DNA of 64,000 nucleotides from JAAYAO01 sp051133435 (GTDB lineage: Bacteria > Actinomycetota > Actinomycetes > Propionibacteriales > Propionibacteriaceae). Position 1 is the stretch's first letter; the number at the start of each line of letters is the position of its first letter. The notes under the pieces were generated by a model that saw only the letters and a program-made list of their open reading frames with translations, did no database searches and had not been told where the DNA came from. This document shows positions 43,921-51,794 of the stretch, one piece after another. A program made the translations under genes and the position numbers. Location of the stretch: NCBI RefSeq assembly GCF_051133435.1, contig NZ_JBPGNY010000001.1, positions 310,001 to 374,000 of the forward strand. The letters run 5' to 3'.

Positions 43921-44858
43921 TGCTCAAAGCATTGGCCGCCGATGCTTTCCTGCTGCGCCACCGCACTGTGGTGTGGGTGGTCTGCGGGGTGGCTTTGTTG
44001 GCAATCAGCGTGCTGGGCGGCCAGTCGATTCGCGATATGGCACCGCCGAGCGCCGCGGAGCTGACCCAGGCTCAGCAGACCTATCAGGCCAAGCTGGCCG
44101 AGTGGGAGGCCGAACACGAGCAGTGGGAAAGGGCCTGTATCGAAGACGGGGGTTCGCACGAACAGTGCGCCGTCCCCCGGCCCACGCCCGAGTCCTACCA
44201 GCCGTGGCAGGCCGACTACCGGATCGCCTCGGGGATCACGATCCTGGTTGCTGCGGCCCTGTTGGCGGTCACGATGTACGTGGTGGGCGCGTTGTATGTC
44301 GGCGGTGATTTCGCCAGCGGTGCGATGACCACCTGGCTCACCCACCAGCCGCGACGGATGGTGCTCACCGTGAGCAAGCTGACGACGGTGGGGGTGCTCT
44401 CCCTGGTCGCCGGGGTTCTCGTTTTCGGCGTGTTGCTGATCGCACTGAACCTGGCCGCCCGGGCCTGGCAGGTGCCGGTCACGCAGGATCATCTGGTCGG
44501 CTCGCTGATCTCGGCCGGGCGCGGCACCCTGCTGGTGATGCTGGGTGGGTTGATCGGTGCCTCGGCCGCCTTCATCACCCGCCGGTCCGCCGTGGCGATC
44601 GGGATGGCTGCGGTGTACACCTTGCTGAACCGGGTCACGGTGTCGTTGAACATCGGCACCGGAGCGGCCCCGGCCCTGGATCTGATCACCCAGGCGCAGG
44701 CCTGGGTCGGTGGCGGCACGACCTTGACCTATTGGGACAACGGGATGTTCCAGGAGTTGCGGCTCAACCCGACCCTCGGTGGGGTCATCTGGGGTGTGTT
44801 GAGCACGGTGATGCTGATCGCCGCACTGCTCACCCAACGCTTCCGCGACCCCCAATAG
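43920..44858 (+). CDS. ABC transporter permease with coiled extracytoplasmic loop
   Basis: 312 residues with about six membrane helices, in the ABC-2 style. Helix 1 (~14-34) is followed by an extracytoplasmic loop of ~70 residues that is helical and charged (AELTQAQQTYQAKLAEWEAE) and carries two Cys (Cys-IEDGGSHEQ-Cys), which may form a disulfide. The remaining helices occupy ~97-312. The ATG shares a base with the ATPase stop. It ends 29 bp before lipA. Confidence 0.75.
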   Translation: MLKALAADAFLLRHRTVVWVVCGVALLAISVLGGQSIRDMAPPSAAELTQAQQTYQAKLAEWEAEHEQWERACIEDGGSHEQCAVPRPTPESYQPWQADYRIASGITILVAAALLAVTMYVVGALYVGGDFASGAMTTWLTHQPRRMVLTVSKLTTVGVLSLVAGVLVFGVLLIALNLAARAWQVPVTQDHLVGSLISAGRGTLLVMLGGLIGASAAFITRRSAVAIGMAAVYTLLNRVTVSLNIGTGAAPALDLITQAQAWVGGGTTLTYWDNGMFQELRLNPTLGGVIWGVLSTVMLIAALLTQRFRDPQ

Positions 44859-44887
44859 CCCCACGAATCGCCATGTAGGCTGGCTGG

Positions 44888-45811
44888 GTGACCATCGCAC
44901 CTGAAGGACGCAAGCTGCTCCGGCTGGAGGTCCGCAATGCGCAGACCCCGATCGAGAAGAAGCCACCGTGGATTCGCACCACCGCCAAGATGGGTCCCGA
45001 CTACCGTGACCTGCAGGCAACGGTGGCCGGTGAGAACCTGCACACGGTGTGCCAGGAGGCGGGCTGCCCGAACATCTTCGAGTGCTGGGAAGACCGGGAG
45101 GCCACCTTCCTGATCGGTGGCGACCAGTGCACCCGGCGCTGCGATTTCTGCCAGATCGACACCGGCAAACCGGCCGAGTTCGACCGGGAGGAACCCCAGC
45201 GGGTCGCCGAGTCGGTGCGCACGATGGGGCTGCGCTACGCCACGGTCACCGGGGTGTGCCGCGACGACCTGCCCGACGAGGGCTCCTGGTTGTACGCCGA
45301 GACGATCCGCAAGATCCATGAGCTGAACCCCGGTGTCGGGGTGGAAATGCTCGCCCCGGATTTCAGCGGCAACCCCGAGTTTCTCGGCGCGGTCTTCGAC
45401 GCCCGTCCCGAGGTGTTCGCCCACAATGTCGAGACCGTGCCGCGGTTGTTCAAGCGGATCCGGCCGGGCTTTCGGTATGAGCGCTCCCTGGAGGTGTTGA
45501 CCGCCTCCCGGGCGGCCGGCCTGGTCACCAAGACGAACCTGATCCTGGGCATGGGAGAGACCCGCGAGGAGATCTCCCGGGCCCTGGCCGACCTGCACGA
45601 TGCCGGAGCCGAACTGATCACCATCACCCAATACCTGCGGCCGAGCCCGCGCCACCACCCGATCGAACGCTGGGTCACCCCGGAGGAATTCGACGAGCTC
45701 GCCGCCGAGGCCACCGAGTTGGGCTATGCCGGGGTGATGAGCGGGCCGCTGGTCCGTTCGTCCTATCGGGCCGGACGGCTGTATCGTCAGGCAATTGAGG
45801 CGCGCCGCTGA
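44888..45811 (+). CDS. lipA: Lipoyl synthase, radical SAM
   Basis: 307 residues. The auxiliary cluster ligands are Cys55, Cys60 and Cys66 (CQEAGCPNIFEC) and the radical-SAM cluster ligands Cys81, Cys85 and Cys88 (CTRRCDFC); the RSSY end motif is present (VRSSYRAG). It inserts two sulfurs into octanoyl-lipoyl domains. GTG start. Coming after lipB and the exporter, it completes lipoate synthesis. Confidence 0.95.
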   Translation: MTIAPEGRKLLRLEVRNAQTPIEKKPPWIRTTAKMGPDYRDLQATVAGENLHTVCQEAGCPNIFECWEDREATFLIGGDQCTRRCDFCQIDTGKPAEFDREEPQRVAESVRTMGLRYATVTGVCRDDLPDEGSWLYAETIRKIHELNPGVGVEMLAPDFSGNPEFLGAVFDARPEVFAHNVETVPRLFKRIRPGFRYERSLEVLTASRAAGLVTKTNLILGMGETREEISRALADLHDAGAELITITQYLRPSPRHHPIERWVTPEEFDELAAEATELGYAGVMSGPLVRSSYRAGRLYRQAIEARR

Positions 45812-45833
45812 GGCGCTGACACGGGACGGGGCG

Positions 45834-46613
45834 ATGGCGAAGAAACCGGTGAGCAAGGCCAAGCAGGCCGAACTGGACGCGAAGGCGGCTGTCAAGGCCG
45901 AGAAGCAGCGCAAGAAGAACAGCGACGACCCTCGCGATTGGGGCACCCTGCGGCAGATCCGGCAGGCCTACCGGATCACCAAGGAGAACGACCCGAAGCT
46001 CAACCTGATGCTGGCCGGCGCCTTCGTGGTGCCCTTCATCATCATCCTGGTGATCGGGTTCCTGCTCGACCGGCCGATCATGTTCGCCATCAGCGGTGTC
46101 CTGGTCGGCCTGATCGCCGCCCTGTTGGTGCTCACCCAACGCACCAAGCGGGCCACCTACACCCGCTTCGAGGGCCAGGCGGGGTCGGCCGAGGTGGCGC
46201 TGGGCATGCTGGGCAAGAAATGGGTCAGCAACCCCGCGATCCACGCCAACCGGCACATGGACGTGGTGCACCGCACCGTCGGGCCCGGCGGCATCGTGCT
46301 GATCGGCGAGGGTGATCCGAACCGGGCCAAGCAGATGGTCGAGGCCGAGGCCCGCAAACACCGTTCGGTGGTTCACGATGCCCCCGTGGTGACCCTGATG
46401 ATGGGCAACAAGGACGGTCAGGTTCCGCTCGACCAGCTCGCCAAACACATCAAGAAGCTGCCCAAGAAGCTCGACACCAACGGCATCACCGAGATCCGGC
46501 AGCGGCTGCGCGCCCTGGATGCGGTGCGGCCGAAACTGCCGGTGCCGAAGGGCCCGATGCCGACCAGCCCACGTGCGGCGAAGGGATCGCGACGCGCCCT
46601 GCGGGGCGGTTGA
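45834..46613 (+). CDS. DUF4191 membrane protein
   Basis: 259 residues. A basic Lys/Ala-rich N-terminus, DWGTLRQIRQAYRITKENDP, then two membrane helices (~60-80, ~82-103) and a cytosolic domain with RFEGQAGSAEVALG and HRTVGPGGIVLIGEGDP. This is the DUF4191 family, which always lies just after lipA in actinomycetes (Rv2219). ATG 45834 with no strong ribosome site. Function unknown. Confidence 0.85.
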   Translation: MAKKPVSKAKQAELDAKAAVKAEKQRKKNSDDPRDWGTLRQIRQAYRITKENDPKLNLMLAGAFVVPFIIILVIGFLLDRPIMFAISGVLVGLIAALLVLTQRTKRATYTRFEGQAGSAEVALGMLGKKWVSNPAIHANRHMDVVHRTVGPGGIVLIGEGDPNRAKQMVEAEARKHRSVVHDAPVVTLMMGNKDGQVPLDQLAKHIKKLPKKLDTNGITEIRQRLRALDAVRPKLPVPKGPMPTSPRAAKGSRRALRGG

Positions 46614-46713
46614 TTTCGTCGCTCCGGATCAGGAACCGAGTCGCCCCGGCGGGCGTCCATGATGTTGTCCGCCGCACGCCGCGGCGCTGCAACTGGTTTT
46701 GAAAGGTTCCTCC

Positions 46714-47037
46714 ATGAGTGCATTGGTGCGTCTCGGTCTCCTCCTGATGGTGTTCGGTCTCGGCTCACTCATCCTGCCGATGTTCAACATGCAGTTCCGA
46801 CTGCTGATGTGGGCCGACTCGGCCCAGCCCTTCCTCGGTATCGGACTGATCGTGGCCGGCATCGCCGCACTGGTGCTGCCGATGGTGCTGAAGTCACGTT
46901 CGGCCGAGCCCGCCGAGACCATGGCCGCCCAGCCGTCCCTGCACGAGGGCACCCCGGCCCAGTTCAACGCCCCCGGCCAGTTCCCGCAGCCGGCCCCGCA
47001 GGCGCAGCCGGGGCAGCTCCCCCAGCAGGGAATCTGA
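46714..47037 (+). CDS. Small two-helix membrane protein with Pro/Gln-rich tail
   Basis: 107 residues: helix 1 (~7-25, LGLLLMVFGLGSLILPMF), helix 2 (~40-62, FLGIGLIVAGIAALVLPMVL), and a low-complexity Pro/Gln/Ala tail ending in QPGQLPQQGI. ATG 46714 with GAAAGG upstream. I recognise no family. Confidence 0.6.
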   Translation: MSALVRLGLLLMVFGLGSLILPMFNMQFRLLMWADSAQPFLGIGLIVAGIAALVLPMVLKSRSAEPAETMAAQPSLHEGTPAQFNAPGQFPQPAPQAQPGQLPQQGI

Positions 47038-47151
47038 CTCCGACTCTTCACAACTGATCACCGCTTCGGGCGCGTCCGCCGTACTTCGGCAGGCGCGTCC
47101 GTCGCGGTATTGTCGGATTTTGCCGTGTTGCGCACCGAAGGGAACCCAGGA

Positions 47152-47199
47152 GTGGCCGAGTTGGTCGATGCCGTGCTGATCACCGAACAGGACACCTGA
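47152..47199 (+). CDS. Possible 15-residue leader peptide ahead of ABC-F gene
   Basis: GTG at 47152 encodes VAELVDAVLITEQDT and stops at the base before the ABC-F ATG (TGAATG). GAAGGG lies nine bases upstream of the GTG. The ribosome site for the next gene (AGGAC) is inside this ORF, so its translation could influence ABC-F expression. The evidence is positional only. Confidence 0.25.
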   Translation: MAELVDAVLITEQDT

Positions 47200-48987
47200 A
47201 TGGCGCATCTTCTGGGAGCCGAAGGGCTGCGGCTGGAGTATCCGACCAAGGTGGTCTTCGAGTCGCTGACCCTCGGATTGGAAGAGGGCGACCGGATCGG
47301 GATCGTCGGTCGCAACGGTGACGGCAAATCGAGCCTGCTGGGCATGCTCTCGGGACGCATCGAACCGAACGCCGGCCGGGTGACCCGGCGCAGTGGGGTG
47401 CGGTTCGGGGTGCTCGATCAACGCGATGACCTCGACCCGAACCAGACCGTGGGCCGTTCGATCGTCGGCGACGGGCCGGAACACGAATGGGCCCGCGACG
47501 CCCGGATTCGGGATGTGATCGGCGGGCTGGCCTCCGATATCGCCTGGGACGCCCGGATCGGTGAGCTCAGCGGCGGACAACGCCGCCGGGTGGCGCTGGC
47601 CGCACTGTTGGTCGGCGACTGGGATCTGATCGCCCTCGATGAACCGACGAACCACCTCGACCTCGAGGGTGTGGCCTGGCTGGCGCAACATCTGCGCAAC
47701 CGCTGGACTAAGAACGCCGGCGGACTGCTGGTGATCACCCACGACCGGTGGTTCCTCGATGAGGTGTGCACCGAAACCTGGGAGGTGCACGACGGGATCG
47801 TCGAACCCTTCGAGGGCGGCTACGCCTCCTACGTGCTGCAACGGGTGGAGCGTGACCGGTTGGCCGCCGCGGCCGAGGCAAAGCGACAGAACCTGATGCG
47901 CAAGGAACTGGCCTGGTTGCGCCGTGGGGCACCGGCCCGCACCTCCAAACCGAAGTTCCGGATCGAGGCCGCGAACCAGTTGATCGAGGACGTTCCGCCG
48001 GTACGCAACCCGATCGAACTGCAACGTCTCGCGGTGGCCCGACTGGGCAAGGACGTGGTCGACATCGAGAACGCCTCGGTGAGCTTCGGCGAGAACGAGG
48101 TGCTGCGCAACATCACCTGGCGACTCGCCCCCGGTGAACGCACCGGCATTCTGGGGCCGAACGGGGCCGGCAAGTCGACGCTGCTGGGGCTGGTCTGCGG
48201 CACCGTCCGGCCCACCTCGGGGCGGGTCAAGCACGGCAAGACGGTGCGGGTCGGGGTACTCGATCAGCAGTTCTCCCAACTCGCCGAGATCGGTGGCGAC
48301 CGGGTGCGTGAGGTGCTGGCCCGCACCAGGACGAGCTTCACCATCGACGGCAAGGAGCACACCCCGGCCCAACTGCTGGAGCGGCTCGGTTTCCAGCGCG
48401 CACACCTATCGGCCCGGGTGGACGAGTTGTCCGGCGGCCAGAAGCGACGACTCCAACTGCTGTTGTTGCTGCTCGACGAGCCGAATCTGATCGCCCTGGA
48501 CGAGCCGACCAACGACGTCGATTCCGAGATGCTCACCGCGATGGAGGACCTGCTGGACTCCTGGCCCGGCACCCTGATCGTGGTCTCCCACGACCGTTAC
48601 CTGTTGGAGCGGGTCACCGACCAGCAGTACGCGATCCTCGACGGTCGGCTGCGGCATGTGCCCGGTGGCGTCGACGAGTATCTGCGGCTGCGCAGTCAAC
48701 AGCCGGCGCCGGCACAACGGGACGACCCCGCACCGGCGGAAACCACCGGGCAACCGTCCGGCTTGTCGGGTGCGGAGCGCCGCGCCATCCAGAAGGAGAT
48801 CGAGTCGATCGAGCGCAAGCTCGCCAAACTCGCCGGAGCCATCGAGGCCACGCACCAGCGCTTGGCCGAACACGACCACAGTGACTACGAAGGACTCCAG
48901 CAGCACACCGAGGAATTGCGCAGCATGGAGGCCGAGGTGGCCGACCTGGAGGATCGGTGGCTGGAGTTGTCGGAGCGTCTCGGCTGA
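47200..48987 (+). CDS. ABC-F family ATPase, Uup-like
   Basis: 595 residues with two ATP-binding domains: the first with Walker A GRNGDGKSS and signature LSGGQRRRVAL, the second with GPNGAGKST and LSGGQKRRLQLL. Both D-loops are visible (DEPTNHLDL; DEPTNDVDS). The inter-domain linker (~225-280) is the P-site tRNA interaction motif region. The C-terminal ~80 residues form a coiled coil (ERRAIQKEIESIERKLAKL), a Uup rather than EttA trait. ABC-F proteins act on ribosomes; no transmembrane part. Housekeeping type, though resistance types look similar. Confidence 0.88.
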   Translation: MAHLLGAEGLRLEYPTKVVFESLTLGLEEGDRIGIVGRNGDGKSSLLGMLSGRIEPNAGRVTRRSGVRFGVLDQRDDLDPNQTVGRSIVGDGPEHEWARDARIRDVIGGLASDIAWDARIGELSGGQRRRVALAALLVGDWDLIALDEPTNHLDLEGVAWLAQHLRNRWTKNAGGLLVITHDRWFLDEVCTETWEVHDGIVEPFEGGYASYVLQRVERDRLAAAAEAKRQNLMRKELAWLRRGAPARTSKPKFRIEAANQLIEDVPPVRNPIELQRLAVARLGKDVVDIENASVSFGENEVLRNITWRLAPGERTGILGPNGAGKSTLLGLVCGTVRPTSGRVKHGKTVRVGVLDQQFSQLAEIGGDRVREVLARTRTSFTIDGKEHTPAQLLERLGFQRAHLSARVDELSGGQKRRLQLLLLLLDEPNLIALDEPTNDVDSEMLTAMEDLLDSWPGTLIVVSHDRYLLERVTDQQYAILDGRLRHVPGGVDEYLRLRSQQPAPAQRDDPAPAETTGQPSGLSGAERRAIQKEIESIERKLAKLAGAIEATHQRLAEHDHSDYEGLQQHTEELRSMEAEVADLEDRWLELSERLG

Positions 48988-49013
48988 GTCGTCACGTCCC
49001 CTTTCTTTGGCAC

Positions 49014-49076
49014 ATGCAACGCGGACTCGTTCCTGCGTGGCCTACTACGTGACGCAGGAACGAGTCCGGGTTGCAT
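49014..49076. terminator. Long imperfect inverted repeat between ABC-F and flavoprotein genes
   Basis: Arms of 25 bp (ATGCAACGCGGACTCGTTCC... and its complement) with one mismatch and a 13-base loop fill the gap between convergent genes. There is no T-run. It is probably a bidirectional terminator, longer than most in the window. Confidence 0.6.
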
Positions 49077-49086
49077 CTGGGAAGGA

Positions 49087-50022
49087 TCAGGCGGCTGCGG
49101 CCACCGCGGCGTCGAAGTCCCAACCGGCCAGGGCGGCGTTCACCGCCGCGCCGGTGTGTGCGCCGGCACCGATCGACATCGGCACGGTCGCCATCGGGTT
49201 GACCAGGTTGCCGATCGCCCAGACGTGTTCGTTGCTGGTGCGTCCGGTGCCGTCCACGGCCGTGAAGGAGCCGAACGGCAAGTCGTTTCGCGCCAACTTC
49301 AAGGGAGCCAGGTAGTCGTCGTGCGGTCGGAACAGACCACCGACGAACAGTGCATCCAGCGGGATCTCGCGACCGTCGATGAGCCGAGCCGCGTTGATCC
49401 GGTCTCCGGCGCCGAGAATCTCGGCCACCGGGGCCGGTTCGAGTTGCACCCCGCGGGAGCGCAGCCGCTGCTCGGCCTCGTCGCCGAGCTGGGCGAGGCC
49501 GGCGGTGAACACGGTGACCCGGTCGCTGAGCTGACGGACGAGTTCGGCCACATGGAGGCTGAACGGTGAGGTGGCCAGCACGCCGAGCCGCTGGTCGCGC
49601 ACTTCCCAGCCGTGGCAGTAGGGGCAGTGCAGCACCGTGCTCCCCCACCGTTCGACCAACCCCGGCATGTCGGGCAGCACATCGGTGAGCCCGGTGGCGG
49701 CGACCAGGGTGCGCGCCAGACGCACCCTCCCCCGATCATCGGTGACCCGCAGACCGGACGGGCCCTGCTCGACCCGTTCGATGGCCCCGTCGGCGAACTC
49801 GACGCCGTAACCGGCAACTTCTTCGCGGCCACGCTGCTTCAGATCCGTCGGCGCGATGCCTTCCATCCCCAGCACGCCGTGCATATGGGCGGCGAAGCGA
49901 TTGCGGGGGCTCCCTCCGTCGATAACCAGCACTCGCCGGCGCGAGCGGCCGAGCATCAGCGCGGCCGAAAGCCCCGCCGGGCCACCGCCGGCAATAACCA
50001 CATCCCAGGTTTCCTCTGTCAT
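49087..50022 (-). CDS. Thioredoxin reductase-like FAD/NAD(P) oxidoreductase
   Basis: 311 residues. The FAD site is VVIAGGGPAGLSAALM, the redox pair is CPYC in HCPYCHGWE, and the C-terminal FAD motif ends VWAIGNLVNPMATVP. The layout is that of the thioredoxin-reductase superfamily, but the conserved DGGSPRNRFAAHMHG segment after the FAD strand is typical of the small bacterial flavin reductases often paired with XRE-cupin regulators rather than of TrxB itself. The start ATG 50022 removes a non-homologous 58 residues. It diverges from the XRE regulator over 67 bp, suggesting local control. The electron acceptor is unknown. Confidence 0.85.
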   Translation of the reverse strand: MTEETWDVVIAGGGPAGLSAALMLGRSRRRVLVIDGGSPRNRFAAHMHGVLGMEGIAPTDLKQRGREEVAGYGVEFADGAIERVEQGPSGLRVTDDRGRVRLARTLVAATGLTDVLPDMPGLVERWGSTVLHCPYCHGWEVRDQRLGVLATSPFSLHVAELVRQLSDRVTVFTAGLAQLGDEAEQRLRSRGVQLEPAPVAEILGAGDRINAARLIDGREIPLDALFVGGLFRPHDDYLAPLKLARNDLPFGSFTAVDGTGRTSNEHVWAIGNLVNPMATVPMSIGAGAHTGAAVNAALAGWDFDAAVAAAA

Positions 50023-50089
50023 TGCCCCAGCTTGTGGGGCACAATGCAGGAGGAGCAAACAAGTATGCTGAAACAGCAAGGATAAGATC

Positions 50090-50644
50090 GTGGGCGACGA
50101 GCTGGAGCAGGTCGGGCCGCGGCTACGGGCCGCCCGTAAGGAGCGCGGGTTGACGCTGGCCGAGCTCGCCGAGAGCGCCGGCATGTCGGCCAGCACGCTC
50201 TCGCGATTGGAGTCGGGGAAGCGTCAAGCGAGCCTGGAGCTACTGGTGCCATTGACCCGGCGGCTCGGGATTCGGCTGGACGATCTGGTGCCCATCGAAC
50301 CCGCCGACCCACGCATCCGGCGACCGGTCATCCGCCGCAACGGCTTGGTCATCGCCCCCTTGGCCCCCGAGCACGCACCGATCCGCACCTACAAGATCAC
50401 CTACCCACCCGGTGGCGCACTGCCCAAGCTACGGGTGCACGACGGCTACGAATGGCTCTACGTACTGGAGGGCCAACTCAGGCTCCGGTTGGGCGAGCAG
50501 GATCTGACGCTGACCCGCGGGGAGGCCGCCGAGTTCGACACCCGCATTCCGCATGCCCTCTCGGCAGCGGGCGGACGACCGGCCCAGGTGATCAGCATCT
50601 TCAACGAGTCCGGGGCCCGGATGCACACCCACACCGCCGAGTAG
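50090..50644 (+). CDS. XRE-family regulator with C-terminal cupin domain
   Basis: 184 residues. A helix-turn-helix (~8-63; LAELAESAGMSASTLSRLES) is joined to a cupin (~110-180; HDGYEWLYVLEGQLRLRLGE, then FDTRIPHALSAAGGRPAQV) that could bind a metal or small molecule. The GTG start follows AGGAT. It is divergent from the flavoprotein gene and the obvious candidate to regulate it. Its stop is 26 bp from the convergent MarR gene. Confidence 0.85.
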   Translation: MGDELEQVGPRLRAARKERGLTLAELAESAGMSASTLSRLESGKRQASLELLVPLTRRLGIRLDDLVPIEPADPRIRRPVIRRNGLVIAPLAPEHAPIRTYKITYPPGGALPKLRVHDGYEWLYVLEGQLRLRLGEQDLTLTRGEAAEFDTRIPHALSAAGGRPAQVISIFNESGARMHTHTAE

Positions 50645-50670
50645 CCGGCGCAAGCCCTCCGCGGGCCACC

Positions 50671-51165
50671 TCAGTCCTGTTCCCGAAGTTCGGCCGTTTC
50701 GTCGGCGTAGTTGATGAACACCTGCGCGGTCTCCTGCAGGAACCGGGTGATCACACCACGCTCCTCGGGGGTGTAGTCCGCCAGGATCTCCTGCACCCGG
50801 CTGTCCAGGGGGTTCAGGTCGCTCATCGCGAGGTCGATGGCCCTTTTGGTGGGCTGCAGAATCAGTCGGCGACGATCGCGCGGGTCATCGGTGCGCCGAA
50901 GATGGCCGGCGCGTTCCAGACGGTCGACGAGCCCGGTGGCCGAACCGGAGGTGAGGCCCACCAGATTGCCCAGTTCGACGGTGCCCATCGGGTTGGCCGA
51001 AGTCAGCAGGTGCTTCATCGCCTGGTAATCCACCGGATGCAACCCGAGCCTGCGCCCCAGCACCACGTCCAGCACCGCGGCGGCAACGATCAGCTTGTGC
51101 ACCTGCCACGAGGCCTCGGCTGCGGTCGACTCCAGCCCGCCGGGATCGTTCGGGTTACTCGTCAC
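50671..51165 (-). CDS. MarR-family regulator, CrtR-like
   Basis: 164 residues. The winged helix is seen in MGTVELGNLVGLTSGSATGL, VDRLERAGHLRRTDDPRDRR with the basic wing, and the dimerisation helices at each end. It is transcribed away from idi and the carotenoid operon. In Corynebacterium glutamicum a MarR-type repressor, CrtR, sits in the same position and responds to geranylgeranyl diphosphate, so a similar role is likely here. GTG 51165 is preferred; its distance from TATCAT (51170-51175, complement) fits a leaderless message. Confidence 0.82.
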   Translation of the reverse strand: MTSNPNDPGGLESTAAEASWQVHKLIVAAAVLDVVLGRRLGLHPVDYQAMKHLLTSANPMGTVELGNLVGLTSGSATGLVDRLERAGHLRRTDDPRDRRRLILQPTKRAIDLAMSDLNPLDSRVQEILADYTPEERGVITRFLQETAQVFINYADETAELREQD

Positions 51166-51176
51166 GGAAACATGAT

Positions 51177-51215
51177 ACTTTAACTCCGATACCAAGCGAC
51201 TTTGATTCGGAGTTA
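51177..51215. promoter_or_regulatory. Candidate operator for the MarR regulator between marR and idi
   Basis: A perfect 9-bp inverted repeat, TAACTCCGA (51181-51189) and TCGGAGTTA (51207-51215), is separated by 17 bp. ACTTTAACTCCG (51177-51188) and ACTTTGATTCGG (51199-51210) also form a direct repeat with three differences. It lies three bases before the idi ATG and overlaps where both promoters must be. Binding of CrtR-like protein would block both. Confidence 0.6.
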
Positions 51216-51218
51216 TTG

Positions 51219-51794
51219 ATGTCAGGGGATTACCTGCAGTCATTCGAATCGACGCCGGTTCGCGATGAGGTGGTGCTTCTCGACGAGGCCGGGAACGCGA
51301 TCGGTTCGGCACCCCGCGAAGGCGTGCACGTCGGGGAGACACCGCTGCACTTGGCTTTCTCCTGTCATCTCACTCGTGCCGACGGCCGGGTGCTGCTGAC
51401 CCGTCGGGCGCTGACCAAACGCTCCTGGCCCGGGGTGTGGACGAACTCTTTCTGCGGCCACCCTCGTCCCGGCGAATCCCTCGAGGACGCGATCGTGCGC
51501 CACGCCCGGCACGAACTCGGGATCACCCCGACCGATATCGCCGGGGTCCTGCCCCACTTCCGGTACCGGGCGGTCGATGCCGGCGGCACTGTCGAGAATG
51601 AGATCTGCCCGGTTCACACCGCCTTCTGTGACGAGCCGGTTCACCCCAATCCCGATGAGGTGATGGAGCACCGGTGGGCGCACCCGGCCGACCTCGCTGC
51701 GGCCATCGAGGCCACCCCCTGGGCGTTCAGTCCCTGGCTGGTATTGCAGAGCCGCGACCTCGATCTCTACCGATCCGCGGAGCGGCGATGCTGA
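51219..51794 (+). CDS. idi: Isopentenyl-diphosphate delta-isomerase, type I
   Basis: 191 residues of the Nudix-fold type I isomerase: LAFSCHLTRADGRVLLTRRA, the catalytic-Cys region WTNSFCGHPRPGES, RHARHELGI in place of the Nudix box, the catalytic-Glu region VENEICPVH and a late EHRWAHPADL. It interconverts IPP and DMAPP. A TTG at 51216 is an alternative start. First gene of the carotenoid operon; its end overlaps crtE by seven bases. Confidence 0.93.
   Translation: MSGDYLQSFESTPVRDEVVLLDEAGNAIGSAPREGVHVGETPLHLAFSCHLTRADGRVLLTRRALTKRSWPGVWTNSFCGHPRPGESLEDAIVRHARHELGITPTDIAGVLPHFRYRAVDAGGTVENEICPVHTAFCDEPVHPNPDEVMEHRWAHPADLAAAIEATPWAFSPWLVLQSRDLDLYRSAERRC

Noticed and set aside
47145..47190. 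GGAGTGGCCGAGTTGGTCGATG looked like the 5' part of a tRNA-Ser or tRNA-Leu
   Set aside because: No matching acceptor stem, anticodon arm or GTTCGA T-loop follows; it reads as part of a leader ORF instead.
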